NCBI RefSeq assembly: GCF_001941505.1 | Contig: NZ_CP009248.1 | Location: 744,001 to 808,000 of the forward strand | Origin: Corynebacterium sphenisci DSM 44792 | GTDB lineage: Bacteria > Actinomycetota > Actinomycetes > Mycobacteriales > Mycobacteriaceae | DNA length: 64,000 bases | Direction of reading: 5' to 3' | Part shown: positions 50,550 through 59,281 of the stretch, piece by piece | Numbering within the stretch: position 1 is the stretch's first letter | Layout of the letters: every line of letters starts with the position of its first letter | Notes under the pieces: model-generated | What the model was told of the DNA's origin: nothing | Database searches by the model: none | Seen by the model: the letters and a program-made list of their open reading frames with translations, nothing else | Translations under genes and position numbers: made by a program

Positions 50550-51383
50550 ATGCCGAACGCAAGCGCCAAACAGCGCGCCTGGTGGACCGTCGCCCTGGTG
50601 GCGGTGGTGCTCTACGCCCTGGTCCCGGTGGCCTGGATCGCCTCGCTGTCGTTCAAGACCACCAACACCCTGCACGACGGCAACTTCATCCCCCGGGAAT
50701 GGACCCTGGACAACTACCGGGGCATCTTCGCGACCACCGAATTCACCCGGGCGCTGGTGAACTCCATCGGCATCGGGCTCATCACCACGGTGATCGCCGT
50801 GCTGATCGGCACCATGGCCGCCTACGCGATCGCCCGGCTGGACTTCCCCGGCAAGAACCTGATCGTCGGGATCTCGCTGCTCATCGCGATGTTCCCGCAG
50901 GTGTCCCTGGTCTCCCCGCTGTTCGACATCGAACGCAGGGTGGGCCTGTTCGACACCTGGCCGGGGCTCATCCTGCCCTACATCACCTTCGCCCTGCCGA
51001 TGGCCATCTTCATCCTGTCCTCCTTCTTCAAGGAGATCCCCTGGGAGCTGGAGAAGGCCGCGCAGATGGACGGCGCCACGCCCTTCCAGGCCTTCCGGAA
51101 GGTCATCGCGCCGCTGGCGATCCCGGGCATCGTCACCGCCGCGATCCTGGTGTTCATCTTCGCCTGGAACGATTTCCTGCTCGCGGTGTCGCTGACCTCC
51201 ACCGAGGCCGCGCGCACCGCCCCGGCGGCGATGGCGAACTTCACCGGCTCCTCCCAGTTCGAGGAGCCCACCGGCTCCATCGCCGCCGCCGCGATCGTGA
51301 TCACCATCCCGATCATCGTCTTCGTCGTCATCTTCCAACGCCGTATCGTCGCCGGGCTGACCTCCGGCGCAGTGAAGGGGTAA
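50550..51383 (+). CDS. sugB: Sugar ABC transporter permease, SugB-like
   Basis: 277 residues, six helices, MalG type. [20 protein letters not shown] comes first, then LSFKTTNTL, the usual first extracellular segment after helix 1. The EAA coupling loop is [20 protein letters not shown], and [13 protein letters not shown] with the final helix [20 protein letters not shown] and GAVKG ending are family marks. It lies six bases after sugA and four bases before sugC. Confidence 0.84.
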   Translation: MPNASAKQRAWWTVALVAVVLYALVPVAWIASLSFKTTNTLHDGNFIPREWTLDNYRGIFATTEFTRALVNSIGIGLITTVIAVLIGTMAAYAIARLDFPGKNLIVGISLLIAMFPQVSLVSPLFDIERRVGLFDTWPGLILPYITFALPMAIFILSSFFKEIPWELEKAAQMDGATPFQAFRKVIAPLAIPGIVTAAILVFIFAWNDFLLAVSLTSTEAARTAPAAMANFTGSSQFEEPTGSIAAAAIVITIPIIVFVVIFQRRIVAGLTSGAVKG

Positions 51384-51387
51384 AACC

Positions 51388-52548
51388 ATGGCCGAGATCC
51401 AGCTCAAGAACGTGTGCAAGAGGTTCCCGGACGGCGCCGTGGGCGTCGATTCGGCGGACCTGGACATCGCCGACGGCGAGTTCATCATCCTGGTGGGGCC
51501 CTCCGGCTGCGGAAAATCCACCACCCTGAACATGATCGCTGGCCTGGAGGACATCACCGAGGGCGATCTGCTCATCGACGGCCGCCGGGTCAATGACGTG
51601 GCCCCGAAGGAGCGGGACATCGCGATGGTCTTCCAGTCCTACGCGCTGTACCCGCATATGAGCGTCCGGGAGAACATCGAGTTCCCGCTGCGGCTCGCCA
51701 AGGTGCCGAAGAAGGAGATCGAGGAGAAGGTCGCCGAGGCCTCCCGGATCCTGGACCTGGACGACTACCTGGACCGCAAGCCCTCGAACCTCTCCGGCGG
51801 GCAGCGCCAGCGGGTGGCCATGGGCCGGGCGATCGTGCGCCGGCCGAAGGTCTTCCTCATGGACGAGCCGCTGTCCAACCTGGACGCGAAGCTACGGGTG
51901 CAGATGCGCGCCGAAATCGCCCGACTGCAGGCCGACCTGGGGGTGACCACCGTCTACGTCACCCACGACCAGACCGAGGCGATGACCCTCGGCGACCGGG
52001 TGGTGGTGATGAAGGGCGGGGTGATCCAGCAGGTCGGCGAACCCCAGGAGCTCTACGACCGGCCGGTGAACGTCTTCGTCGCCGGGTTCATCGGCTCCCC
52101 GGCGATGAACTTCACCGCCGGGCGGCTGCGCGGCGGCGTCGCCGAGACCGGCCTGGGCGAGATCCCGCTGCCGGACCGGCTGCGCGAGGCCGCCGCGGCC
52201 GCCGGCGAGCGGGAGGTCATCGTGGGCGTGCGCCCGGAGGCCTTCGAGGACGCCGCCCTGGTCGACGAGGAGGTCAAGCCCTCGGGGGTGCTGGTCGACG
52301 TCGACGTCGACGTGCTGGAGTCGATGGGCTCCGACAAGTTCGCGCACTTCACCCCGCCCGGGGGCGACGCCGCCGAGCAGGTGGGCGCGCTGGCCAACGC
52401 GGATCTGCCGGAGGGGCAGACCGCCTCCATGGTGGCGCGGCTGTCCGCGGAGTCCGGGGTGCGCCGGCGCACCCCGGCGACCCTGTGGTTCGACCCGGCG
52501 AAGATCAGCGTCTTCGACGCGGAGACCGGGCGGAACATCCTGGCCTAG
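51388..52548 (+). CDS. sugC: Sugar ABC transporter ATPase, SugC/MsmK-like
   Basis: 386 residues. Walker A is [21 protein letters not shown]-loop [17 protein letters not shown]; signature [18 protein letters not shown]; Walker [17 protein letters not shown]; switch [15 protein letters not shown]. All are perfect for the MalK/UgpC group. The C-terminal OB-like regulatory domain ([18 protein letters not shown] onward) is present. It energises the SugAB importer. Last gene of the operon; a strong hairpin follows at 52566-52604. Confidence 0.9.
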   Translation: MAEIQLKNVCKRFPDGAVGVDSADLDIADGEFIILVGPSGCGKSTTLNMIAGLEDITEGDLLIDGRRVNDVAPKERDIAMVFQSYALYPHMSVRENIEFPLRLAKVPKKEIEEKVAEASRILDLDDYLDRKPSNLSGGQRQRVAMGRAIVRRPKVFLMDEPLSNLDAKLRVQMRAEIARLQADLGVTTVYVTHDQTEAMTLGDRVVVMKGGVIQQVGEPQELYDRPVNVFVAGFIGSPAMNFTAGRLRGGVAETGLGEIPLPDRLREAAAAAGEREVIVGVRPEAFEDAALVDEEVKPSGVLVDVDVDVLESMGSDKFAHFTPPGGDAAEQVGALANADLPEGQTASMVARLSAESGVRRRTPATLWFDPAKISVFDAETGRNILA

Positions 52549-52565
52549 CCGGGCCGATCCCGCGC

Positions 52566-52604
52566 GGCGCCCGCGGCGGCCCCGTCCGGGCCGCCGCGGG
52601 CGCC
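52566..52604. terminator. Hairpin between convergent genes after sugC
   Basis: A 17-base-pair stem (GGCGCCCGCGGCGGCCC at 52566-52582 with its complement at 52588-52604), between the stops at 52548 and 52619. No T run. Confidence 0.5.
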
Positions 52605-52618
52605 GCCGTCGATCGGGG

Positions 52619-53467
52619 CTATTGCCCGCCGCGGGCGAGCAGCCGGGCCCGGCGCCGCCGGGTGGCGGTGCGCATCAGCGGCAGATAGGCCCAGCGGGCC
52701 AGCCGGCGCAGGTACCAGCCGGCGCCGCCGTAGCCGTCGGTGAGCGCCACCACCCGGCCGGCGTCGATGCCGCGCATCGCCCGGCGGGCCACCGTGGCGC
52801 TGCTCAGGTGGGTGCCGTGCAGCATCCGCTGCGCCATCGCGGTGGCGATCGGGTCCTCCTCGGCCAGGGAGTCCGACAGGTTGGAGCGGAAGAAGAAGGG
52901 GCAGACCGCGGTGACCGTGATGTCCCGCGGGGCCAGTTCGATGGCCAGGGTCTCGCCGAGGGCGACCAGCGCGGCCTTGGTGACGTTGTAGGCGCTCATC
53001 AGCGGCGCGTGCACCAGCCCGGCCGCCGAGGCGGTGAGCACGATCCGGCCGCCGTCGGCGAGCACCGGGGTGAGCTCCCGGCAGCCGTGCACCGCGCCCA
53101 TCAGGTTGATGTCCAGGATCCGGCGCCATTCGGCGAGGCTGGTCACGTCGATCCGGCCGCCGGCGGCGATCCCGGCGTTGGAGACCAGGATGTCCAGCCC
53201 GCCCAGGTCGGCGCGGGCGGCGGCCCAGTCCGCCGGGTCGGTGACGTCCAGGCGGCGGTAGCGGACGTCCCCGGCGACGGCGGCGAGCTCCGCCGGGGCG
53301 GCGTCGTGCACGTCGGTGGCGATGACCTCCGCGCCGCGGGCGGCCCAGATCCTGGTGAACTCCAGGCCGAGGCCGGAGGCGGCGCCGGTGATGAGCACCC
53401 GGCGGCCGGCGTCGGGGTGGGGTGCGGGGCGGGTACGGGGGGAGCGGCGGGGCAGGGGGATCCTCAT
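52619..53467 (-). CDS. SDR-family oxidoreductase, paralogue of 47121-47948 (282 aa)
   Basis: VLITGAASGLGLEFTRIWAA, DVHDAAPAEL, YRRLDVTDPADWAAA, LVSNAGIAAGGRIDV and YNVTKAALVALGET follow the same text as the SDR at 47121, with catalytic Tyr and Lys present. ATG 53467 lies seven bases after TAGCCT on the minus strand (53475-53480). The basic C-terminal tail (TATRRRRARLLARGGQ) again suggests a membrane contact. It flanks the importer on the side opposite its paralogue. Such SDR copies are numerous in mycolic-acid bacteria, where some act on mycolate precursors; no such role can be read here. Confidence 0.87.
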   Translation of the reverse strand: MRIPLPRRSPRTRPAPHPDAGRRVLITGAASGLGLEFTRIWAARGAEVIATDVHDAAPAELAAVAGDVRYRRLDVTDPADWAAARADLGGLDILVSNAGIAAGGRIDVTSLAEWRRILDINLMGAVHGCRELTPVLADGGRIVLTASAAGLVHAPLMSAYNVTKAALVALGETLAIELAPRDITVTAVCPFFFRSNLSDSLAEEDPIATAMAQRMLHGTHLSSATVARRAMRGIDAGRVVALTDGYGGAGWYLRRLARWAYLPLMRTATRRRRARLLARGGQ

Positions 53468-53474
53468 TTCCGGA

Positions 53475-53480
53475 AGGCTA
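53475..53480 (-). promoter_or_regulatory. -10 element of a leaderless promoter for the SDR gene
   Basis: TAGCCT on the minus strand, seven bases before ATG 53467. Confidence 0.4.
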
Positions 53481-53597
53481 CCGGGCGGACGGTTTCCGCG
53501 GTAGGGGTTACGCGGGGGCGCCCGGACGATTAGCCTCAACGAGGCAACCGTATCCACCACCGACCACGCCGGCGACGCCGGCGGGAGGGACGTGCAC

Positions 53598-54467
53598 ATG
53601 AGCATCGTCGACACCATCCGGCGCAGCACCGGCAAGCTGCTCCCCACCAAGTACAAGATGCCGATCCGGGGCCACCGGGTGCTGGTCACCGGCGCCGGCT
53701 CCGGCATCGGCCGGCTGATGGCCATCGAATGCGCCGACCGCGGCGCGGCGAAGGTGATCATCTGGGACCTGTCCGAGGAGCGCGCCGCGGAGACCGCGGC
53801 GACCATCAACGCCGCCGGCGGCGCCGCCGAGTACCAGGTCGTCGACGTCACCGACCAGGAGGCCGTGGAGGCCGCCGCGGAGATCGCCGGCGACGTCGAC
53901 ATCCTGTTCAACAACGCCGGGGTGGTCTCCGGCCGGGACTTCCTGGACAACACCCAGGAGTCGGTGGACCGCACCCTGGACGTCAACGTGCGCTCGCTCT
54001 ACATCGTCACCCGGCCCTTCCTCAAGGGCATGGTGGAGCGCGACCGGGGCACCGTGGTGGTCACCGCCAGCGCCGCGGGCGTGGTCGGCGTGGCCAAGCA
54101 GACCGACTACTCCGCCTCCAAGTGGGCGGCGATCGGCTTCACCGAGTCGCTGCGGGTGGAGATGAAGCGGCGCAAGCACCGCGTCAACACCCTGTCCCTG
54201 TGCCCCTTCTACGTCGACACCGGCATGTTCGACGGGGTGAAGACTAAGGTGCCGTGGATCTTCCCGATCCTGCGCCAGGAGGACGTCGCCCGCACCTTCG
54301 TCGACGCGGTGGAGGCCGGCCGGCACCAGGTGCTGCTGCCGTGGACGGTGCGCCTGGTCTACATCGGCCGGCTGCTGCCGCTGCCGCTGTTCGACGCCTT
54401 CTGCGGGCTGCTCGGCGTCAACGCGACCATGGAGGAGTTCCGCGGCCGCCCCGGCGACCGCGTCTAG
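53598..54467 (+). CDS. SDR-family oxidoreductase, retinol-dehydrogenase-like (289 aa)
   Basis: VLVTGAGSGIGRLMAIECAD (cofactor motif, about 26-45), VDILFNNAGVVSGRDFL, VTASAAGVVGVAKQTDYSAS, with Tyr and Lys of the YSASKWA active site, and ALGF-type helix after it (here AAIGFTESLRVEMKR). The layout resembles the RDH10/17-beta-HSD11-type branch with an extra N-terminal 20 residues. ATG 53598 is preferred to the GTG at 53592 because GGAGGGA is well spaced from it. A likely -10, TAGCCT, lies at about 53531, next to an inverted repeat GCCTC-AAC-GAGGC. Substrate unknown. Confidence 0.86.
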   Translation: MSIVDTIRRSTGKLLPTKYKMPIRGHRVLVTGAGSGIGRLMAIECADRGAAKVIIWDLSEERAAETAATINAAGGAAEYQVVDVTDQEAVEAAAEIAGDVDILFNNAGVVSGRDFLDNTQESVDRTLDVNVRSLYIVTRPFLKGMVERDRGTVVVTASAAGVVGVAKQTDYSASKWAAIGFTESLRVEMKRRKHRVNTLSLCPFYVDTGMFDGVKTKVPWIFPILRQEDVARTFVDAVEAGRHQVLLPWTVRLVYIGRLLPLPLFDAFCGLLGVNATMEEFRGRPGDRV

Positions 54468-54486
54468 GCCCCTCCCGCCCGGCCCC

Positions 54487-54529
54487 GGCCCGCGCCGGGG
54501 GCGCCCGCGGGGCGCCCCCGGCGCGGGCC
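54487..54529. terminator. Strong hairpin between convergent genes
   Basis: A 20-base-pair perfect stem: GGCCCGCGCCGGGGGCGCCC at 54487-54506 with its complement at 54510-54529, three-base loop; between the stops at 54467 and 54595. Confidence 0.55.
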
Positions 54530-54594
54530 GCGGCGCGTCCGGGGACGGGATCGCCCGCGCCCCGCCGCACCGGGGCGCGGCGGGGGAGGCTCGC

Positions 54595-55071
54595 TCAGGC
54601 CCCGGCCTCGGCGCGCCGGGCGACGTGGTCGAGGGTGGCGGTCATCCCGGCGCGCAGCTCCCGCTCGAAGGTCTCCGGTCCGCCGAGGAAGAGCTTCACC
54701 ATCGCCTCCGAGATCCAGGTGGTGGAGTCCCGGCTGCGCCGCTCGGTGACGCGGGTGCCGTCCCCGTCGGGCTCGAGCTCGTAGCTCCACACGGTGTGGT
54801 TCTCCGCCACCCGGAAGGCCAGCCGGCGGTTCGGCTCCCAGGCGGTGATCCGGGCGGTGGTCGGCCAGTGGAACAGACCCCGGTGGTTGATGTTGACGGT
54901 GCGGGTGCCCACCTTCGGGGCCCCGCCGAGGATGAGCATCCGGCGGCACTGCGGGGAGCGCTCGCCCATGGCGCGCAGATCGGAGATGACCCGCCACACC
55001 GCCTCGGGGGAGGCGTCGATCCGCCGCTCGACGACGATGTCCGGGAATTCGGCCGTGCGCTGCTGGGTCAT
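54595..55071 (-). CDS. SRPBCC-family protein, polyketide cyclase/dehydrase-like (158 aa)
   Basis: The fold is recognisable from IVVERRIDASPEAVWRVISD at the N-terminus, VNINHRGLFHWPTTARI, WEPNRRLAFRV, SYELEPDGDGTRVTE and the long C-terminal helix with GPETFERELRAG. SRPBCC proteins bind hydrophobic ligands in a deep cavity; most actinobacterial copies have no known ligand. ATG 55071 follows TACGTT by six bases on the minus strand, so the start is leaderless and the longer open frame upstream is not coding. It is convergent with the SDR at 53598. Confidence 0.82.
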   Translation of the reverse strand: MTQQRTAEFPDIVVERRIDASPEAVWRVISDLRAMGERSPQCRRMLILGGAPKVGTRTVNINHRGLFHWPTTARITAWEPNRRLAFRVAENHTVWSYELEPDGDGTRVTERRSRDSTTWISEAMVKLFLGGPETFERELRAGMTATLDHVARRAEAGA

Positions 55072-55077
55072 GGTGGC

Positions 55078-55083
55078 AACGTA
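55078..55083 (-). promoter_or_regulatory. -10 element of a leaderless promoter for the SRPBCC gene
   Basis: TACGTT on the minus strand, six bases before ATG 55071. Confidence 0.4.
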
Positions 55084-55266
55084 GCCGATCCAAGCGGCCG
55101 CGGTGGCGGCTTCGGCGATCCCGGCCGCCCCGGCGGCATCCCGCGGCGGCCGCGGCGGCGCCGCCGATGCGCCGGGAAGGTCCGCATCGTCGCAGCTTGG
55201 CCGGGGGTGCGGCCGGCGGCGGGCCCGGTCCACCGCATGCGGGGGTGGTAAGCCAAACCTGCGATC

Positions 55267-55272
55267 TAGGAT
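55267..55272 (+). promoter_or_regulatory. -10 element of a leaderless promoter for the HtaA-like gene
   Basis: TAGGAT, six bases, ATG 55279; no ribosome site. Confidence 0.45.
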
Positions 55273-55278
55273 TCGGGT

Positions 55279-56343
55279 ATGACAACCCACCGATCCCGCA
55301 ACCGCACCGGCCGCGTGCTGCTCGCCGCCGCGGTGGCCCTGGCGCTGGGCGCCGCCCCCGCCTCGGCGGCCACGCCGGCCATCCCCGACGATTCGCCCAT
55401 CGCCACCGGGTCCTCGGGCCCGTCCACCACCGTGGAGAACCCCTCGATCACGGTGACCATGCCGGACGGCTCCCCGGTGGCCGGGCGCACCGTGCACCGC
55501 GGCGACCAGCTGCTCGTGCACGGCGCCGGCTTCGATCCGGAGGCGAACAAGGGCGGTTTCCCGCTGCCCATCCCGCCGGGCACCCCGAACGGGGTGTACG
55601 TGCTCTACAGCGCCTTCCCGGATCACTGGAAGCCCAGCGAGGACGCCCCCTCCGAGAACCGCGCGCACCCCCATGACCGGATGGCCTGGGTGATGCCCGA
55701 GGGCACCCTGGAGAAGGTCCCGGACAAGGGCCTGAACATGCGCCGGGTGCTCGCCCGGGTGCATCAGCCGATGAACGCCGACGGCACCTTCCACGCGCTC
55801 ATCACCGTGGATCCGCCGGAGCAGACCCCCGGCGACAACTGGGGCGTCTACGTCTACGCCGCGGCCGGCTCGGTCAACGCCGCCGAGGAGCTGCACGTGC
55901 CGATCCCGTACTCCCCGGCGCCGGGGCCGAACACCCCGCCGCCGGCGAGCCCGGACCTGGTCTTCGACGTGGCCACCCTGCACAAGATCGCGGAAACCGC
56001 CGGTGGCGGGGTGACCCCGAAGAAGGGCGCGGTGCCCGCCGGGGAGGGCAAGGTGGGCTACACCCTGGTCTCCGATGGCCGGGACGGCTCCGGCAAGGGG
56101 ATCGTCAAGTACCGGGGCCTGGCCGATATCGCGGCGAAGTTCTCCATCGTCGACGTGGTGGTCAAGGACCCGTGGATCGAGGTCGGCCCGAAGGGCACCG
56201 TGATCACCGCCGAGGTCTCCAAGGGCTACGACGTCGGCCCCGATGAGGTGGAGCGCCGGGTCATCGCCTACGTGCTCAAGGGCGGCGAGGGCGATCCGGG
56301 CACGATGGTGACCACCCTGGGCAAGGTGGAGCGGGTCCGCTAG
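55279..56343 (+). CDS. Secreted corynebacterial surface protein, HtaA-like (354 aa)
   Basis: A signal peptide (VLLAAAVALALGAAPASAA) is cut near residue 32. The first outer domain (SITVTMPDGSPVAGRTVHRG, HGAGFDPEANKGGFPL, GVYVLYSAFPDHW, then WGVYVYAAAGSVNAAEEL) is the Ig-like domain often seen in secreted corynebacterial proteins that carry haem-binding HtaA domains. The second half (GKGIVKYRGLADIAAKFSIV, VVKDPWIEVGPKGTVITAEV) resembles the latter part of an HtaA domain. No LPxTG motif or C-terminal helix is present. A role in haem capture or surface adhesion is inferred from the family, but the HtaA match is partial and the haem-ligand Tyr/His were not placed. No hmuTUV genes are nearby. Confidence 0.55.
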   Translation: MTTHRSRNRTGRVLLAAAVALALGAAPASAATPAIPDDSPIATGSSGPSTTVENPSITVTMPDGSPVAGRTVHRGDQLLVHGAGFDPEANKGGFPLPIPPGTPNGVYVLYSAFPDHWKPSEDAPSENRAHPHDRMAWVMPEGTLEKVPDKGLNMRRVLARVHQPMNADGTFHALITVDPPEQTPGDNWGVYVYAAAGSVNAAEELHVPIPYSPAPGPNTPPPASPDLVFDVATLHKIAETAGGGVTPKKGAVPAGEGKVGYTLVSDGRDGSGKGIVKYRGLADIAAKFSIVDVVVKDPWIEVGPKGTVITAEVSKGYDVGPDEVERRVIAYVLKGGEGDPGTMVTTLGKVERVR

Positions 56344-56366
56344 CCCCCGCCCGCCCAGCGCCCGCC

Positions 56367-56397
56367 GGCGGCCCCCGCGAGATTCGCGGGGGCCGCC
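56367..56397 (+). terminator. Hairpin terminator after the HtaA-like gene
   Basis: A 14-base-pair perfect stem GGCGGCCCCCGCGA (56367-56380) with its complement at 56384-56397. Confidence 0.5.
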
Positions 56398-56464
56398 GCG
56401 GGCGTTGCCGGCCCCGGATCCCCCGCCCCGCCAGCGTGTTTCGCGGAATGGGACGGCCATCCCA

Positions 56465-56470
56465 TATCTT
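56465..56470 (+). promoter_or_regulatory. -10 element of a leaderless promoter for the BASS transporter gene
   Basis: TATCTT, six bases, ATG 56477; no ribosome site. Confidence 0.45.
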
Positions 56471-56476
56471 GGGACC

Positions 56477-57445
56477 ATGCTTTCCGACGCCCCCGCGGCA
56501 CAGCGGGCCCCGAAGACCCTGGACGCCGAGGATCGCTCCGCCGCCGTGGCGGTGTTCGCCTTCCCGGCCTTCATCCTCGCCGGCGCCGTCCTCGCCTACC
56601 TGGTGCCGGCGCCCTTCGCCCCGCTCGGCGCGTACATCACGCCGCTGCTCGCGATCATCATGTTCTGCATGGGCCTGACCCTGACCATCCCGGATCTGCG
56701 GGAGGTGGCCCGGCGGCCCTGGCCGATCGGGATCGGGGTGGCCGCCCAGTTCGTGATCATGCCGCTGGCCGCGGTGGCGGTGGCCCGGCTGCTCGGCCTG
56801 CCCGAGCAGCTGGCCATCGGCCTGCTCGTGCTCGGCAGCGTGCCCGGCGGCACCGCCTCCAACGTGATCGCCTACCTGGCCCGCGGCGACGTGGCCCTGT
56901 CCGTGGCGATGACCAGCGTGTCCACGGTGCTCTCCCCGCTGCTCACCCCGATCATCACCCTGCTGCTGGCGGGGGAGCGCACCCCGGTGGACGGGCCGGG
57001 CATGGCCTGGACCCTGGCGCAGACGGTGCTCATCCCGGTCTTCGGCGGGCTGCTGCTGCGCATCCTCGCCGATCGCCTGGTGGACCGGATCCTGCCGGCG
57101 CTGCCCTGGCTGTCCATCCTCGCCATCGGCGGGGTGGTCTTCCCCGCGGTGGCGAAGAACGCCGCCACCCTGGCCTCGGTGGGGCTGCTCGTCTTCGCCG
57201 CGGTGGTGCTGCACAACCTCTTCGGCTACCTGCTGGGCTACCTCGCCGCCCGGGCCACCGGGCTGCCCGGGCCGGCGGCGCGCACCACCGCGATCGAGGT
57301 GGCCACCCAGTCGGCGGGGCTGTCCTCGGGGATGAGCGCGAAGTTCTTCTCCCCGGAGGCGGCGATCCCGGGGGCGGTGGCCGCGGTGTGGCACAACGTC
57401 GCCGGGGCGCTATTCGCATTCGCGGTGCGGCGCATCCGCCGGTGA
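56477..57445 (+). CDS. Bile acid:sodium symporter (BASS) family protein (322 aa)
   Basis: About ten membrane helices in the inverted-repeat BASS fold. Typical segments are YITPLLAIIMFCMGLTLTIP, VLGSVPGGTASNVIAYLARG (the crossover motif around the sodium sites), VALSVAMTSVSTVLSPLLTP, and EVATQSAGLSSGMSAKFFSP near the second crossover. Bacterial members transport organic anions such as pantoate or keto acids with sodium. It starts at ATG 56477 under a leaderless -10 and stands alone. The stop is followed by the long leader of the flavoprotein gene. Confidence 0.9.
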   Translation: MLSDAPAAQRAPKTLDAEDRSAAVAVFAFPAFILAGAVLAYLVPAPFAPLGAYITPLLAIIMFCMGLTLTIPDLREVARRPWPIGIGVAAQFVIMPLAAVAVARLLGLPEQLAIGLLVLGSVPGGTASNVIAYLARGDVALSVAMTSVSTVLSPLLTPIITLLLAGERTPVDGPGMAWTLAQTVLIPVFGGLLLRILADRLVDRILPALPWLSILAIGGVVFPAVAKNAATLASVGLLVFAAVVLHNLFGYLLGYLAARATGLPGPAARTTAIEVATQSAGLSSGMSAKFFSPEAAIPGAVAAVWHNVAGALFAFAVRRIRR

Positions 57446-57711
57446 ATCCCGGCGGGGTGCGCGGGGTGAATGCCGCGGGGGAATCGCCGAATCGCGAAAT
57501 CCGGGGTTAATGCGCCCGTAACCTGGCGTAAATAACGGGATCTTAGGGTTAGGTAAGCCATGGTTGCCGGCCCCCGGGTCGCGCAACAGGCCATCCCGAC
57601 AACCCAGCCGGCGTCCCGGTCGGGGGCCACGACCGCCTCGGCCATGACCTCGGTCCGCCATCCGCCCCGGGAACCGGCTCCGGCTCCCGGGCGCGCACAG
57701 AGGAGCACCAG
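57446..57711 (+). promoter_or_regulatory. Long upstream region of the flavoprotein gene, possibly a structured leader
   Basis: AT-richer start (TAAATAACG near 57530) suggests a promoter there, leaving a leader of 150 bases or more. GGCCCCCG (57569-57576) can pair with CGGGGGCC (57621-57628). TTAGGT followed by AGCC (57549-57559) is only half of a DtxR box. GAGGAG precedes ATG 57712. No known riboswitch class was recognised. Confidence 0.35.
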
Positions 57712-59262
57712 ATGAGCGCCACCGCCCAGCACCCGAGGGACCTTCGCGACACCCTCCCGGAGGACACCCGCCCGCCGGCCGTCGACCCCGCCGAGGCCGC
57801 CGAGCGGCTCGAGCGGCTCGAGGCCGCCGCCCGCGAGGAGATGCGCATCCTCGGGCACAACCACGACTGGGTGCCCGAGCCCGCCGACGGCGCATACAAC
57901 GTCGTCGTGATCGGCGGCGGGCAGGCCGGCCTGGGCGCCGCCTTCGCCCTATCCCGGCACCGGATCGGCCGGGTGAAGGTCCTCGAGGCCGGGCCCGAGC
58001 ACCCCGAGGCGGTCGGCTGCTGGTCGCGCTACGCGCGGATGCAGACCCTGCGCAGCCCGAAGAACATGAAGGGCATCGAGGTGGACATCCCCTCGCTGCA
58101 CACCGAGCGCTGGTTCCGGGCCCGCTACGGCGACGCCGCCTGGGAGTCGATCAGCCTGGTGCCCCGCCTGGACTGGAACGAGTACCTGGTCTGGTACCGC
58201 AAGGTCACCGACGCCGACGTGGACTTCGACACGACGGTCACCGTGGTGGAGCCCCCGGCCGAGCCCGGCGGCGACTTCACCGTCCGGGCCACCCGCGGCG
58301 GCGCCGAGGTGACCTACCGGGCCCGCCGGGTGGTGTTCTCCCTGGGCCTCGACGGCGGCGGCGGGCCCTTCGTGCCCCCGGTCATCGCGGATCTGCCCGA
58401 GGAGCTGCGCGCGCACACCGAGGAGTACATCGACTTCCCGGCCCTGGCCGGCAAGCGGGTGCTCGTCGTCGGCGCCGGCGCCTCCGGCTTCGACAACGCC
58501 GGGATGGCCCTGGAGCACGGCGCCGCCGAAGTGCTCGTCGTGGAGCGCGAATCCGAGGTGGCCACCCGCAACTCGCTGCGCTGGATGGAGTTCCCCGGCA
58601 TGCAGGAGCGGTTCTTCTCCCTCTCCGACGACGACAAGTGGGCCTTCGGCGTGTTCAACGGCGGGCTGCCGCAGCCGCCCACCCAGCCCTCGGTGTGGCG
58701 CGCCTTCGCGCACGACAACTTCGAGCTGCGGGAGAACACCACGGTGGTCTCCGCGGAGGTCGTCGGCGAGGGCGCCGAGCGCCACCTCCGGGTCGGCGAC
58801 AACCACGGCCACACCCTCGAGTGCGATTTCATCATCTCCGCCACCGGCTACGCGGTGGACCTGGGCATGCGCCCGGAGCTGGCGCGGGTGGTCGACGACA
58901 TCCGGCTGTGGAGCGATGTCCGCGAGGAGGCGAGGACCCACCCGATGGGCCGCTGCCCCTACCTCGGCGACGGCTTCCAGTTCCTGCCCAAGGAGGATGC
59001 CGGCGAGGCCGCGCGGGCCTACATCCCGCGGCTGTTCCACTTCTCCACCGGCGCCCGGGCCTCCCACGGGGTGGCCGGCAACCAGCTCTCCGGCATCTAC
59101 GCCGGGATCACCCGGATCGCGGACCGGGTGGCCGCCGACATCATGGTGGAGAACTGGCCGGACTTCTACGCCGACTTCCAGGCCTTCGAGAACATCGAGG
59201 TCACCAACGTCGGCCCGCATCAGCCCGGGGAGCCCTGGTTCCCGCAGGCCCCGCGGTACTGA
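57712..59262 (+). CDS. Flavin-containing monooxygenase-like FAD/NAD(P)H oxidoreductase (516 aa)
   Basis: After a helical, hydrophilic N-terminal 60 residues, VVVIGGGQAGLGAAFAL (about 64-80) binds FAD and VLVVGAGASGFDNAGMAL (about 250-267) binds NADPH. The segment ATGYAVDLG near residue 380 is the ATG motif of class B flavin monooxygenases. The text CWSRYARMQTLRSPKNMKG resembles proteins loosely annotated as flavoproteins of the lysine/ornithine or K-transport group. It probably oxygenates a small organic substrate. It is convergent with the purine-degradation block, whose first enzyme (urate oxidase) is not seen; a link is only a guess. A long leader precedes it. Confidence 0.8.
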   Translation: MSATAQHPRDLRDTLPEDTRPPAVDPAEAAERLERLEAAAREEMRILGHNHDWVPEPADGAYNVVVIGGGQAGLGAAFALSRHRIGRVKVLEAGPEHPEAVGCWSRYARMQTLRSPKNMKGIEVDIPSLHTERWFRARYGDAAWESISLVPRLDWNEYLVWYRKVTDADVDFDTTVTVVEPPAEPGGDFTVRATRGGAEVTYRARRVVFSLGLDGGGGPFVPPVIADLPEELRAHTEEYIDFPALAGKRVLVVGAGASGFDNAGMALEHGAAEVLVVERESEVATRNSLRWMEFPGMQERFFSLSDDDKWAFGVFNGGLPQPPTQPSVWRAFAHDNFELRENTTVVSAEVVGEGAERHLRVGDNHGHTLECDFIISATGYAVDLGMRPELARVVDDIRLWSDVREEARTHPMGRCPYLGDGFQFLPKEDAGEAARAYIPRLFHFSTGARASHGVAGNQLSGIYAGITRIADRVAADIMVENWPDFYADFQAFENIEVTNVGPHQPGEPWFPQAPRY

Positions 59263-59281
59263 GCCGCCGGCGGCGCGGCGC

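Noticed and set aside
55072-56574. Extension of the SRPBCC frame over the HtaA-like gene
   Set aside because: Antisense shadow of a well-supported gene; the family N-terminus begins at 55071.
57549-57567. DtxR-type iron box upstream of the flavoprotein gene
   Set aside because: Only the left half matches; about 11 of 19 positions, too weak to claim.
57540-57711. Possible SAM, TPP or guanidine riboswitch ahead of the flavoprotein gene
   Set aside because: None of the conserved cores of these classes could be aligned; only generic pairing is visible.
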